This document shows positions 11,323 to 23,280 of a stretch of DNA of 64,000 nt, in pieces. A program made the position numbers and the translations under genes. The notes under the pieces are model-generated. The model ran no database searches. It had not been told where the DNA came from and saw nothing but the letters and a program-made list of their open reading frames with translations. Each line of letters starts with the position of its first letter. Position 1 is the first letter of the stretch. Origin of the DNA: Paraspadella gotoi (lineage: Eukaryota > Chaetognatha); NCBI GenBank assembly GCA_051294375.1, contig CM119270.1:2356388-2420387 (forward strand), read 5' to 3'.

Positions 11323-13403
11323 CAGTATCGGTTTTGAAGAACCTGGAAAAGTCAGGGAGGCTGTAACTTTTTTGTAATATGCTGGAAATCAGCTGAAAAT
11401 CGAATACGGGTTAGACCTGAGGGAGGTTTATTCCCCATAAGAGTTTGAGCCACTTTAAAAAAAAATAGTGAATGGGCATTTTTTGGGACAAAAAATTAAT
11501 TTGCATACTGTAAAAAAAGTATGGTAGTAAATACTCTAATATTATGGTGATATAACCGGAGGGGTTGCCTAAACCAGTGGTAAAACAAAATGCTCAAATA
11601 CAGCTTTGTTAAAACTCATTTGCATACAGTAGCAATATATTTTTTTTATAATATTTGTATTTTCAGTCTTATGATAATTTAAAAAAAATTTATTTCAAAT
11701 AATAGCTAACTGATACACACAATAACATACAATGAATAAAATAGAATATTTTGTTATTCTTTAATCCAAAATTAATTTTCAACAAAATATCAAAATATGC
11801 ATTTTTTTTAACAATGTTTTTTTAAAAATAGTAATTATGCCAACCAACTGTCCTGGTGCACTGATTACAAATATATAAATTTTTTTTTAAATACGACTAC
11901 TATATTATGAAATATAACCCTTCAAAACCTTAAAAAATACAGAAAAACACCCTTAATTCAAACTTTAATAAAAACCGTTCCAATGATATTACATCTCTCA
12001 TACTTTAATACATATCAAGGAGAACCATCAGGTTTATTGTGTGAAAGTTATAGATAATTTTCGATAAGGAATGACTGCACAGGAAGGCGAAAAATAGATG
12101 GATGAAATATATTAGCTTGTAATTGAATAATGTACTCTTGCTTAATAAGGCGGAACAAAGTAAAATTTTTATTTTTTAAGAACGATTCAGATAGCCCATA
12201 AAAAGTTTCTACACAAAGTATAATGCGTTTTTCAATATTTTGATGATAAGTGGGTCAAATAACGAAAAAACTCTTTAAAATCATCATCATAATCGTCGTA
12301 CCATAATTTTTATAGTTTTTGTTAAATTAAGCAATAAAACAATAAAATTTAAAAATCTTGTAGTAATATTTTTTATTCATTTTTCAATCTCTACCCGAAT
12401 TCGCTTTTAAAAATTCTGATTTTGAAAAAAAAAATTTCATGATTTCTAGTAATACGATAAACTTTAAATGCTTCTATATTATTTACTATATATAAAATTT
12501 TAATTTTTTTTTTCAATTTGTCATCCCACAGGGATGCTCTAACGTTATTTATATTACAGAACTTTTAGTTTTTACTTTGTTCCGCCTTATTAAGCAAGAG
12601 TATATTATTCAATTACAAGCTGATATAGTTCATCCATCTATTTTTTGCCTTCCTGTGCAGTCATTCCTTATCGAAGTTATATATAACTTTCACACACATA
12701 AACCTGATGGTTCTCCTTGATATGTATTAAAGTATTGAGATGTAATATCATTGGAACGGTTTTTATTAAAGTTTGAATTAAGGGAGTTTTTCTGTATTTT
12801 TTAAGGTTTTGAAGGGTTATATTTCATAATATAGTAGTCGTATTTAAAAAAAAAATTATATATTTGTAATCAGTGCACCAAGGACAGTTGGTTGGCATAA
12901 TTATTGTTTTTAAAAAAAACATTTGTTCAAAAAAATGCATATTTTGATATTTTGTTGAAAATTAATTTTGGATTAAAGATAACAAATATTCTATTTATCA
13001 TTGTATGTTATTGGTGTATCAGTTAGCTATTATTTGAAATAATTTTTTTTTAAATTATCATAAGACTGAAAATACAATATTATAAAAAAATATATTGCTA
13101 CTGTATGCAAATGAGTTTTAACAAAGCTGTATTTGATCATTTTGTTTCACTGGTTTAGGCAACCCCTCCCGGTTATATCACCATAATATAAGAGTATTTA
13201 CTACCATATTTTTTTACAGTATGCAAATTAATTTTTTGTCCCAAAAAATGCCCATTCACTATTTTTTTTAAAGTGGCTCAAACTCTTATGGGGAATAAAC
13301 CACCCTCAGGTCTAACCCGTATTCGATTTTCAGCTGATTTCCAGCATTTACAAAAAAGTTACAGCCTCCCTGGACTTTTCCAGGTTCTTCAAAACCGATA
13401 CTG
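11323..13403. mobile_element. Tc1/mariner-like non-autonomous element with about 840-bp inverted arms
   Basis: The element begins CAGTATCGGTTTTGAAGAAC and ends with its inverse, flanked by TA on both sides. The arms (about 11323-12160 and 12565-13403) are long, near-complementary inverted repeats around a loop of about 400 bp. The duplicate at 20090-20110 keeps the empty site AAAAATACATCAG, confirming exact boundaries and TA duplication. No transposase is present. TA targeting and CAGT ends fit Tc1/mariner. Confidence 0.88.
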
Positions 13404-13636
13404 TACATCAGATCCGCAGCAGTGAAGCAGCGATGCAAGTAAGGAAAATCCGCTGCTGACTTTCGACTTCACCATCTGACGATACTCTCAACGATTATGC
13501 TTCAACTGACGGCACTGAAAAAATTATGGCGCCTCCGGTTGATGGCACTGCAAACGGATTATGCTTTAAACTGACGGCACTGCAAACAGTGCCTCTAAAT
13601 CATGGCACTGCAGACTTTCCAAACTCATTTTTTTAG

Positions 13637-14862
13637 TCGGATCTGCTTATCAGCAGATCCCGACNNNNNNNNNNNNNNNNNNNNNNNNNNNNNNNNNNNN
13701 NNNNNNNNNNNNNNNNNNNNNNNNNNNNNNNNNNNNNNNNNNNNNNNNNNNNNNNNNNNNNNNNACAACAAACGGATCAAGTGCACTGGTAAAATTTACG
13801 CGTGCTTTCGATCAGGTCCGATCGCAAAAATATTTAAGCGTTTGTAATTGTTATTATCGTCGCTCGTAATTATCAAATGATAATAAACTTTACTTATGCC
13901 AAAAAGTGCCCCTTTAAACTGACATAATTTGATCAATTAAGATAATTTGGTCAACCGGCATAATTTGATCAACTGGCATAATTTTATCAAACTGGCCTAA
14001 TTTGGTCAACTGGCATAAATTTGGTCAACAGGCATAATTTGGTCAACTTGCAGACTTGATCAACTTGCATAATTTTGTCATTTTGCATAAATTTGGTTAA
14101 TCAATCAATCAATCAATCAGAGAGAGATAGAGAGAGAAAAACTTTTAAAAATTCAAATAAATGTGTCTTTGGTTTTCTAATTTGAACTCTTTTTCCACTC
14201 CTACGATTCCATCAAAAAGTTTTATATCCAAGCTTTATCACATACTTTCCTACCAACACACAAAATTCAATTTCGATTTATCTATCCAATTTTTAATAAA
14301 CATAATAATTATGAGTAAATTTAAGTAAAAAATACTTCAAGTAAATATGACTTTTGTTTTTTTTCCATTTTAACTCATTTCCCACTCGCCGATTCCATAA
14401 AAACTTTATATCCAGCTCAATCACACACACTTCCTACCATCATACAAAATTTCAAGTCAATTGCCCTAATCCACTCATGAGCAATTGGCGTTCAAATAGT
14501 GAAATATATTTTTTTGTTTTTTCCATTTAAACCAATTTCCACTCGCATGATTCCCTCGAAACTTCATATCCATCTCAATCACACAGTTTCCTACCCACAC
14601 ACAAAATTTCATACCAAAATCCATTCCATCCAATCACCGAGTAATTGGAGTTTTTTGCTAAGGTGGGACGGACGGACGGACGGACGGACGGACGGACGGA
14701 CGGACGGAACGGACGGACGGACATCGTTTTTGCATAAATTTATCATAATTCGATGTTCTGACATGATATAAGTGTGTGCCTGACAATATTGAGGGGGCTG
14801 ACCGACGGACCGACAACAGTGAATTAGAGAGTCGGGATCTGCTGATAAGCAGATCCGACTAA
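13637..14862. repeat. Element with GTCGGATCTGC palindromic termini, gap inside
   Basis: Starts GTCGGATCTGCTTATCAGC and ends with the inverse at 14833-14862. Inside are a 100-N gap, about 20-bp units (GGCATAATTTGGTCAACT, 13920-14100), inverted copies of the GGAATCGTGCGAGTGG modules (14150-14650) and a (GGAC)n array at 14666-14722. Confidence 0.6.
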
Positions 14863-15241
14863 AAATGCGTGTATGAGTGAGAGAGAGAGAGAGAGTGTAC
14901 TAACACTTGCGGGTTCGTGCGACTTCGAAATCACGATATTTCAAAAGTAAAGCTTGTCTAAAGTCAGGGAAGAGATACCATAGCGGGTTTATGATAGAAC
15001 CATTTTTCAATTTGTCTTACTTGATTGAAGGTTCTATCTTGATTGGAGATTCTAACGTGTAACTTCATCCATTTGTCCGAAATAAAAAAAACTTACAAAA
15101 AAATTTAAAAAAAAAACAAGGGAAAAAATTGAGGTACAAAGAACCGAGACTGTAAGCAACTTTTCTATCTAAGTTTTTAGTCGGATCTGCTGATAAGCAC
15201 ACACTTATATCATGTCAGAACATCGAATTATGATAAATTAT

Positions 15242-15371
15242 GCAGAGAAAACAAAGTTTGTTTGTTTCTAAACAACGATTTTTATTCACAATTGGGACAT
15301 GTTTCGGCTCTTGCCTTTAAGCCTTCATCAGCGTTTGTTTCATTAACAAGTTTTCTCTCTAACATTGAGTT

Positions 15372-15419
<48 letters not shown>

Positions 15420-15694
15420 AGAGAAAAAATATATAAAGCTTCCAACACAAAGTGAAAAGGACAGTGGTCAGATTGAGGACAGGTGAAGGTAAGGGGAGAG
15501 AAGAAGAGGAAAGTGGTTGAAAAATGAATGGTGAAATATTGATTCATTTTTCAACCACTTTCCTCTTCTTCTCTCCCCTTACCTTCACCTGTCCTCAATC
15601 TGACCACTGTAAGGCTTAAAGGCAAGAGCCGAAACATGTCCCAATTGTGAATAAAAATCGTTGTTTACAAACAAACAAACTTTGTTTTCTCTAA
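15242..15694. mobile_element. Foldback element with hammerhead motif and (GA)n
   Basis: The left end (15242-15323) is repeated inverted at 15613-15694. An inner pair of arms, 15468-15527 and 15541-15609, meets near 15535. The right arm lacks the (GA)n tract and the CTGATGA box found at left. It shares TTCCAACA...AAAG and GGACAGTGGTCAGAT with the element at 26961-27371. Confidence 0.72.
15293..15334 (-). ncRNA. Hammerhead-ribozyme-like motif (weak stem I)
   Basis: On the minus strand CTGATGA is followed by AGGCT, a loop, AGCC, GAAA and CATGTC. All core boxes are present, but the flanks give only one stem I pair. Confidence 0.5.
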
Positions 15695-16947
15695 ATAATT
15701 AAATACAACGAAAAAGAAAGGAAATAATATAAAGATAAATTATGCAAAAAGAAAGATGTCCGTCCGTCCGTCTGTCTGTCCCTCCGTCCCCCATAGCAAA
15801 AAACTCCAATTATTAGTGATTGGATGGATGGCTTAGAATGAAATTTTGTGTGTGGTTAGGAAAGTGTTTGATTGATGGAATCGTGCGAGTGGAAATGAGT
15901 TTAAATGTAAAAAACAAGTTTTATTTACTTAAATTTTTTAAATAATTTTAACCTAATTTTAAATAATCATAATTGGATGGATAGATTGATATGAAATTTT
16001 GTGTGGTTAGGAAAGTGTATGATGAAGCTGGATATCAAGTTTCGAAGGAATCATGCAAGTGGAATTGAATCTTTTTACTAATTTTAACCCATAATTACTC
16101 GAATTAATAATAATTGGATGGATAGATTGAGATGAAAATATTTGTGTGGCTAGGAAAGTGTGATACTGTGATTGAGCAGGATATAAAATTTCGATGGAAT
16201 TTGGGAGTAGAAATGAGTTTGCTTGGCAAAAACCAGTCAAGTTTACTTGAATTTTTATTACTTATGCTTATTCACAAATATTTTAATTAATTAGTTAATT
16301 AATAAATTAAATTAAAAGTGAAAAATTGAGATGTTATTTGGAAAAAAATGATGCAAGTTAAAAAATTAATTATTAACTAAGCTATATATTTCGTCAAAAC
16401 ACAAATTCTCAACTTTTCCCCGATGCTCTTTTGTTCTTTTTTGCGGACACGGAAAAGTCCTCCGTTCTAGCGATCACAGCGACATATTTACGTTGCGTTA
16501 GGAAAATGTTATCATTTTCTATGCCTCGAGGGTCGCGCGTTTATTCGTCGGCCATAGGTTGAACTGGCTTTATCATGGAGCAAGGTTTTCTAAATCTTGA
16601 ATGTCGTAAATGACGAATAAATCTCGAATAAATTGTGCATAAGTTTATTTGTTGTAGGTAATAAATATGCGAAATTAATGTCGTACAATAAATTGGTGTA
16701 GAAAATCCTTGTTTCCGTATAACTACGGTTCCATACAGCCGATCTTTTCCAGAGAAACGATTATGATTGAATGACAAGTGACGATGTTTTCGGCCGAAAG
16801 AAAGCCACAAGAAAGCGACAAGAACGGTGAAAAGACTGGTCTGAAAAATTCAACTTATTGACCAGGGAAAAATGACCGGACGCGAGGTCACAAAATCTTT
16901 CATTAGTTACTATTACGTACTAAGGACCTTAGTAAGGTTTATACTAA

Positions 16948-17177
16948 AGAGACAGTAATTATTGTTATGTGTTAGTGACAGAACCGTTCAATATAAGCAG
17001 TCCCTGAGCTTCGGATCAGGCTGTAACACCATGTTACAGGCGGGTTAAGCGCCCCGTCCCTCTTAACTGCCAGACGACCACCGGGCTAGAACCCCGGACG
17101 TTTGGGTTGGTAGGCGAATGACTTGCCTCTGGCACCAATGGCCGCTGATGAACGGTTGGTGGATTTTAGTCCACCAT
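16948..17177 (-). mobile_element. tRNA-like SINE, family 2
   Basis: Read on the minus strand it runs from ATGGTGGACTAAAATCC through a B-box-like GGTTCTAGCCC to ACTGTCTCT. Copy 1 of the segmental duplication has the empty site near 7063 (TTTATACCAAGG). The flanks TACTAA and TACCAA look like a diverged target duplication. Confidence 0.75.
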
Positions 17178-17471
17178 AATACCAAGGTTCAGAATTTCGA
17201 GGCAGTGTTCGGCTGATTCTGATTGGTTCCCATGATTTCGATGGATTCTAATCGAATTGTGTCTACGTGGAATCTTCAAGTCTTTTAGCTTTTCACTGCG
17301 TTTTTTAGTGCTTTCTCTAGCAATAAAAACCTTTAGATATCTCTGAATTCACTTATTTTTAGTAAGATTTGTGATCGCTAAATTGGTGGACTTATCTGAG
17401 AGAAGCAACTCTTTATTTGCATTACATTGACTTCAGAAACAAGTAAGAAAATACACTTTAAACTTATATAT

Positions 17472-18083
17472 TAAGGCGTAGTAAATTTTCTAAATTTAAC
17501 TTTAATTAAAATTCTTAAAGTGAGGAACGAATAACATTATATTAATGAACATTTATGTAATAAAACAATTTATAATAAATTTTACAATTTACGCAGTAGG
17601 CCATATTTATACTAGTACTAAACCAATAAATGTTAAAATTTCAAAACAGTTTTTTGTAAGATTTTTTTGCAGATTTGGATTCGTCATAAAAAGTTGATAA
17701 AAAGAAATATAACTCTTTTTGAAAAATTCCTTCATTAAGTGGGTCAAAAATGAGAAAAAGCTATATTTTAAGCTGAAAATTAATTTTTTATATATTAAAT
17801 ATAGTTTTTTTAATTTTTAACCCACTTAATGAAAGAATTTTTAAAAATGACTTATATTTTCTTTTATCAACTTTTTACGAGGAATTCAAATCTGCAATCA
17901 AAATTAAGAAAAGCCTATTTTGAAATTTTTCGATTTTATAAGGATAGTACTATATATAAATATAGCCTACTGCGAAAATTAAAAAACATAAAATTAATTT
18001 TTTTTACAAATTAATGTTCACTGATGGTATGTTGTTCATAATTGACTTTTAGAATTTTCGTATGTAACTTTCACTACGCCCTA
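17472..18083. mobile_element. hAT-like MITE, 612 bp
   Basis: The ends are TAAGGCGTAGT and ACTACGCCCTA, with TTATATAT duplicated at 17464-17471 and 18084-18091. The empty site is in copy 1 near 7340. Same family as 9727-10599, without the SINE. Confidence 0.82.
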
Positions 18084-19443
18084 TTATATATATATTTGTT
18101 GAGTTTTGTATTAAATGTTTTCTTCCTTTGACCCAGGGCTTCTAACACAACAACATTCAAGCACTTGCTTTCGTCAAGCCCTAGGCTTCACAGATCGTGG
18201 TTCCTCGGCCTAAGCCGACGTCGTTTTGCCGAGACTTTGTCGTCATCATCTCCAGGGCGTTTTCAGCGGCGCCATCGTCTCTTCTGCGCCATTTATTGTC
18301 GAATTCCTTTTGTCTTGAATGAGTAGAATAAGCTCAGACTTTTAGAACTCTAGGACAGCCACTTCTCAGAACTAAGTTCGAAACAATGCGAGTTAAAACA
18401 AGTTTGAGCAAACAATATCGGATCTGCCTACGATAAATAAGCGGTAATCAGATAATCAGATGATAAATCACGATAAGTCTTTCAATTTGTGATCCTAACT
18501 GATCATAACATACCATACCAACTTGCATAATTTTTTAACTCACATCATCTTTTTAATTTGTATCCTTTTTTCAACTTCCATCATTTTTTTCAAATTGCAT
18601 CATTTTTAATTGCAAGCAGTATTACAAATCAGAAACAGTTACAGTGTAAAAGACTGGAAAACGATAAAAAAGTAAAAACTAAACTATTAAAAAAAGAGTA
18701 AAAAACCCGTTCTTGATTCGGCGACCACTTTATCAGCTGGTCAAGCTGAGATAAACTCTTTCACCAGAGCCACGACTTCGCTCCACATTCTGGTCAATCG
18801 ATCCACAGTCTTCTTAACCATGAATGAATTAACATCCAATTTTTTTTTATTAAAAAAAAATACTTTAATAAGTTTCAATATATTGATTGCTGCAGCTTAT
18901 ATTATCTTCAGAAAAAACAACTTTTTTGAATATTTTTTTTGATTAAAAAAAATAATAATTCATAAACCGATAAGAATTTTTAAAAAATATTGCTACCAAG
19001 AATTAGCCAATTATCTGTTTATAAAGAGTTACCTAAATTTATAAAGCAAGCTTTTTAAGAAATATTAAAAAATAACCCTTTTATAAAAATTTTTTGATGA
19101 AAATACAAAACATCGATTATTAAAAAATCACCATTTAATAGAAAATTCGCTTAATTCATCAAGTAAGGTGTCCAACATGTACAGTTTTTTACGCTTTAAT
19201 GATTAAAACTGGTTTCGTTTGAGTATACTTAATGCCCTTTGAGATATTGAAGAAATGCCCTAATTTTTCAGTTTTTCAGCATTTTTTGAAAAGTTGGCAG
19301 CATTTCCCATAATTTAAAAAAAAAATGAATATTGTAAAACATCCGCGCATGTATGAAGCTCGTTTTGAGCCCTACTCCTAAGCTGGATCACAAACTTCCA
19401 ATTTTCTGGAAAGGTCTATTGTCCATGTGGTAGCGTGAAGACT

Positions 19444-19655
19444 ATGGTGGACTAAAATCCATTGGTGCCGGAGGCAAGTCATTCGCCTCCCCACCCAAAG
19501 GTCCCGGGTTCTAGCCCGGTGGTCGCCTAGCGGTTAAGAGAGACGGGGCACTTAACCCGCCTGTAACATGGTGTTACAGCTTGATCCAAAGCTCAGGGAC
19601 TGCTTATATTGAACGGTTCTATCACTAACACATAACAATAATTACTGTCTCTTCA
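19444..19655 (+). mobile_element. tRNA-like SINE, family 2
   Basis: Starts ATGGTGGACTAAAATCC, B-box-like GGGTTCTAGCCC, ends TTACTGTCTCTTC. It sits at the breakpoint where copy 2 of the segmental duplication loses about 2.7 kb relative to copy 1. Confidence 0.75.
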
Positions 19656-19989
19656 TTGGTGAGCCTGACTTCCGAACACAACAGCAACAACAACACTGAT
19701 GATAATGACAACGACGACAATGATGAAGATGATAATACTGATGACTATGATGATGATAGAATCAGTGTTAAAGGAGGGAATGAGGCGTTGCTATGGTGAT
19801 TTCTGTTGTGAATGAGATGGAATCGAGAAAAGATGCGAGATTATTTTTTTAAAATCAAGTGGGAGTGGAACGTCATCTCTCTCTCTCACTCTCTCTTTCT
19901 CTCTCTCTCTTTCTCTTTCTCTCTTCCCTATTAGTTTCGAGAGTTCTCATCCGCTCGTTCCCAAAGGGGAATACCGATTTCTTTTTGAT

Positions 19990-20033
<44 letters not shown>

Positions 20034-21473
20034 ACTCTCTTTTTCTCTCTTTCTCTTTACTCAGAATAACCAACCCTTATTACCTCCTTCTCTCCAAAAA
20101 TACATCAGATCCGCAGCAGTGAAGCAGCGACGCAAGTAAAGGAATATCCGCTGCTGACTTTCGACTTCACCAGCTGACGATACTCTCAACGATTATGCTT
20201 CAACAGACGGCACTGAAAAAATTATGGCGCCTCCGGTTGATGGCACTGCAAACGGATGATGCTTTAAACTGACGGCACTGCAAACATTGCCTCTAAATCG
20301 TGGCACTTCAGACTACCGGCGCCTTCAACTGGCCCTGAAAACTAACAGCGCCTCCAACCGACGAAGCTTCGATCTCATCGGCACAAGCAATCGGCCACAC
20401 TGGATAACCACGTCACATCAAGCCGTTAAATCGTTGCTTAGCAACGACTTGCTGCATACTCAAGGAACCGCAATTTCATTGTGATTGATTTTGTTTACTA
20501 ACAACGCAGGGGAATTAGCCTCACCAAAAACCAAACCGGATCATAGGATCGGGGTGTATGAAATGCTAACATAGATGTAATATTATTTTTACTATATGTA
20601 GTTTAAACTAGTATATTTAATTATCATTTCCAAATGAAATATGTTTAGCTATATACATTATACAAAAAAAAAGAATATATATTATAAAAAATCTTTTTTT
20701 GGCACATAAACAAAGTAGTTGATAAAAATTAACTAAAATAGCTTCCACTACATACGATTTAAACACTTTGAAACATTGATAAATTAGACAGATAATAAAA
20801 AACAAATAGATCTATAAACAGAAAAAAACAGACAAACTGACAAACCGACCGACCGACCGACTTATAGAGTCTTTCCACATGCGCGCGACCGAAAAATAAA
20901 AAAAACTAAACCGGGCGTCGGTTGGAAACTTGATTGAAATTGGCGCTTTTGTTTCCCGACTTCAATTAAGCGCGCGTTTTATCGTCATTCGTCATTTTCG
21001 TTTTTCCTTCGTTGATGTGGAAGGCGAGGGGGGAGGGAGGGGGGAATGATAGGGGGGGGAGAAATGATTAGAGATGTGTGTGTGTGTGTGTGTGGCGAGA
21101 TGAGACGTGGGTTTTTGTGTTGGCTGAGAGGTGGATAGGAAGGATGTTCCGATGAAGGAAGGATGTTGTTGAAAGCGTTGGAAATATTACCACGCCTATT
21201 AAGGTATTTAAAAATAACAAAATGTAACAAATCGAATAAGGTACATAGCTATTTTTGTATAGTTTCTTCTTCTTTGTCGGAAATGTCGATTTTTGCAGCA
21301 TATAAGGTACTATTCAAATGGAACAAACGTTGGTGAGTATAAAAAACTCAAATTATTAGAATTTTATAAAAGCCATATTTAGTTTACATAATATAAAAAT
21401 AAAATTCCATATAAATATTTTGGTAAGTTTATTTACAAATTTTATATTTTATTAACTGTTTGTTAACTATTGA

Positions 21474-21715
21474 AGAGATAGTAATTATTGATAAGTGTGA
21501 ATGACAGAACCGTTCAATATAAGCACTTTAAGCAGTCCCTGAGCTTCGGATCAGGCTGTAACATCCGGTGTTACAGGCGGGTTAAGCGCCCGTCCCTCTT
21601 AACTGCCTGACGACCACCGGGCTAGAACCCCTGGACTTTGGGTTGGGGAGGCGAATGTCTTGCCTCCAGCACCAAGGGCCGCTGATGAAGGTTTTGGTGG
21701 ATTTTAGTCCACCAT
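21474..21715 (-). mobile_element. tRNA-like SINE, family 2
   Basis: Matches the 16948-17177 copy, with an AGAGATAGTAATTATTG end and TTAGTCCACCATA at the other end. The segment to 21908 resembles the inverse of sequence just after the 19444-19655 copy. Confidence 0.7.
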
Positions 21716-21908
21716 ACATCCCCCATCCCGTAGGAAGAAGTCTGTTGCGTCTCTTCAGTGAATTGTTGTTGTTTGGTGGAAAGTTCGTCACCAAGTTGAG
21801 GGCATGTTGCCTGATGTGTTGGGGGTGGAAAGTGCATCGCCAGGTTGAGGCATGTTGCTTAAAAGTGTTGTTTTTGCTGTTGTGTTTGGAAGTCGGGCTC
21901 ACCAATGA

Positions 21909-22140
21909 AGAGATAGTAATTATTGATAAGTGTTACTGACAGAACCCTTCAATATAAGCAGTCCCTGAGCTTCGGATCAGGCTGTAACACCGTGTTAGCA
22001 GCGGGTTAAGCGCCGCCGTCCTCTTAACTGCCAGACGACCACCGGGCTAGAACCCCTGGACCTTTGGGTTCGGAGGCAAATGTCTTGCCTCCGGCACCAA
22101 TGGCCGCTGATGAAGCGGTTGGTGGATTTTAGTCCACCAT
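21909..22140 (-). mobile_element. tRNA-like SINE, family 2
   Basis: Full-length copy in the same orientation as the preceding one, with the CCGGGCTAGAACCCC (inverse B-box) core. Confidence 0.72.
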
Positions 22141-23044
22141 ACTATTATTTATTTATTATTAAATAATAATAAAAAATAAGCTAAAGTAAAAAAATTAAAA
22201 TTTGTTTATTAGGGTGGAGTGATGAAAATATTGAGTGATTGAACATTTACTCCCTATGGATATATAATCAATGAATTTTAAATCCTTTTAAAAATATTTT
22301 TAGCATAACAGTATAGTAAATTCAATTATTTATGTAGTAATATCCTTATAAATTTGTTAAATTTCAAAATATTTTTATTTTATTTTTAAGAACAGATTTG
22401 GATTCGCAATAAAAAACTAAGAAACTTTTATAAAATATGTTATATGATATTTTAATGTTTAAACCGCAAAAAATTACTAAAACGTTTTAATATATATAAG
22501 TTTATACTACAGAGAGTAAAAAATTGATGAATTTTTATGAAAATTTGCAAATTACTTGTTTCACTATTTTCTATTTTTATATTTTATGAAGGATTTATTA
22601 TTTAATCTATATTATTTAAACAAATATATATTGCTTTCTTTTTTAAAAATATCTTATTTATCTAATAATTTAATTTGGGAAGGGGAAGTCAGTGTTGTTT
22701 TCTGGAAATAGAGGGAGCATCTATATTTTTTCTCGTTTTAAATGCTGAAGATGACATAATTTTTGATAATATGTTTTATATTTTTGATTCAATAATCTGA
22801 ATTTTTAATAAAGTTAATTTACTATTTTATAAGAATATTACTACAAATATATTATATTTTACTATTCTGTTCCCAAGACAATAAGAACATAATATTTTTT
22901 GTTCTAGTTAACCATACTATATCACATCTAAATATCCTTGTTCGATCATTCAAATAATTTTTTTGTTCTTGAGTGCTCCACTCTATTGTTTATACTAAAA
23001 TAGCTATGTACCTTATTCGATTTTTTATTTTTTGTTATTTTTAA

Positions 23045-23280
23045 ACGCCCTAACTCCTATAAGCATAACAACTTCAGTTGTGACTTGGTGGCTCTTCGAG
23101 CAAAGCCATTGGCTCATGACCTTTAGGTACCCGGATCGATCCCAAATGGTATCTACCTTAGGCGAAGCGGGAAACCGGCCTGGTTGCAAGCCAAGGACCC
23201 GTTTTATTACTGGTAAGGGGGAGAAGGAGCGACAAATTGTAGTTTTCATTATTCAGCCCACTTTGCGCCTTTTCAACAAG
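23045..23280 (+). mobile_element. tRNA-like SINE, family 3 (diverged)
   Basis: Shares TAAGCATAACAACTTCAGTTG, TGGTGGCTC, a box B relic (GGATCGATCCC) and GGACCCGTT with the better copies at 58927-59212 and 41110-41385. Confidence 0.6.

Larger units (their letters stand above)
3603..13640. repeat. Segmental duplication, copy 1
   Basis: Blocks 3603-3962, 5118-5766, 6364-8290, 11054-11320 and 13404-13640 align in the same order and orientation to blocks in 14866-20330. The interruptions are insertions private to this copy (3963-5117, 5768-6363, 11323-13403) and a stretch at 8291-11053 missing from the other copy. Confidence 0.78.
14866..20330. repeat. Segmental duplication, copy 2
   Basis: Aligns in order to 3603-13640. 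Private insertions here are a foldback element (about 15242-15694), SINEs at 16948-17177 and 19444-19655, and an hAT-like MITE at 17472-18083; a block at about 18612-19075 also differs between the copies. At 20101 it carries the uninterrupted target of the Tc1/mariner-like element. Confidence 0.78.
21198..23050. mobile_element. Putative TIR element with two nested SINEs
   Basis: TTTAAAAATAACAAAA plus AATCGAATAAGGTACATAGC near 21208-21257 is repeated inverted at 22995-23045. The interior is AT-rich and holds SINEs at 21474-21715 and 21909-22140. Exact ends and target duplication are unclear. Confidence 0.55.

Noticed and set aside
17142-17160. CTGATGA within SINE family 2 as a hammerhead core
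   Set aside because: No GAAA box or stem II follows it; chance match in all SINE copies.
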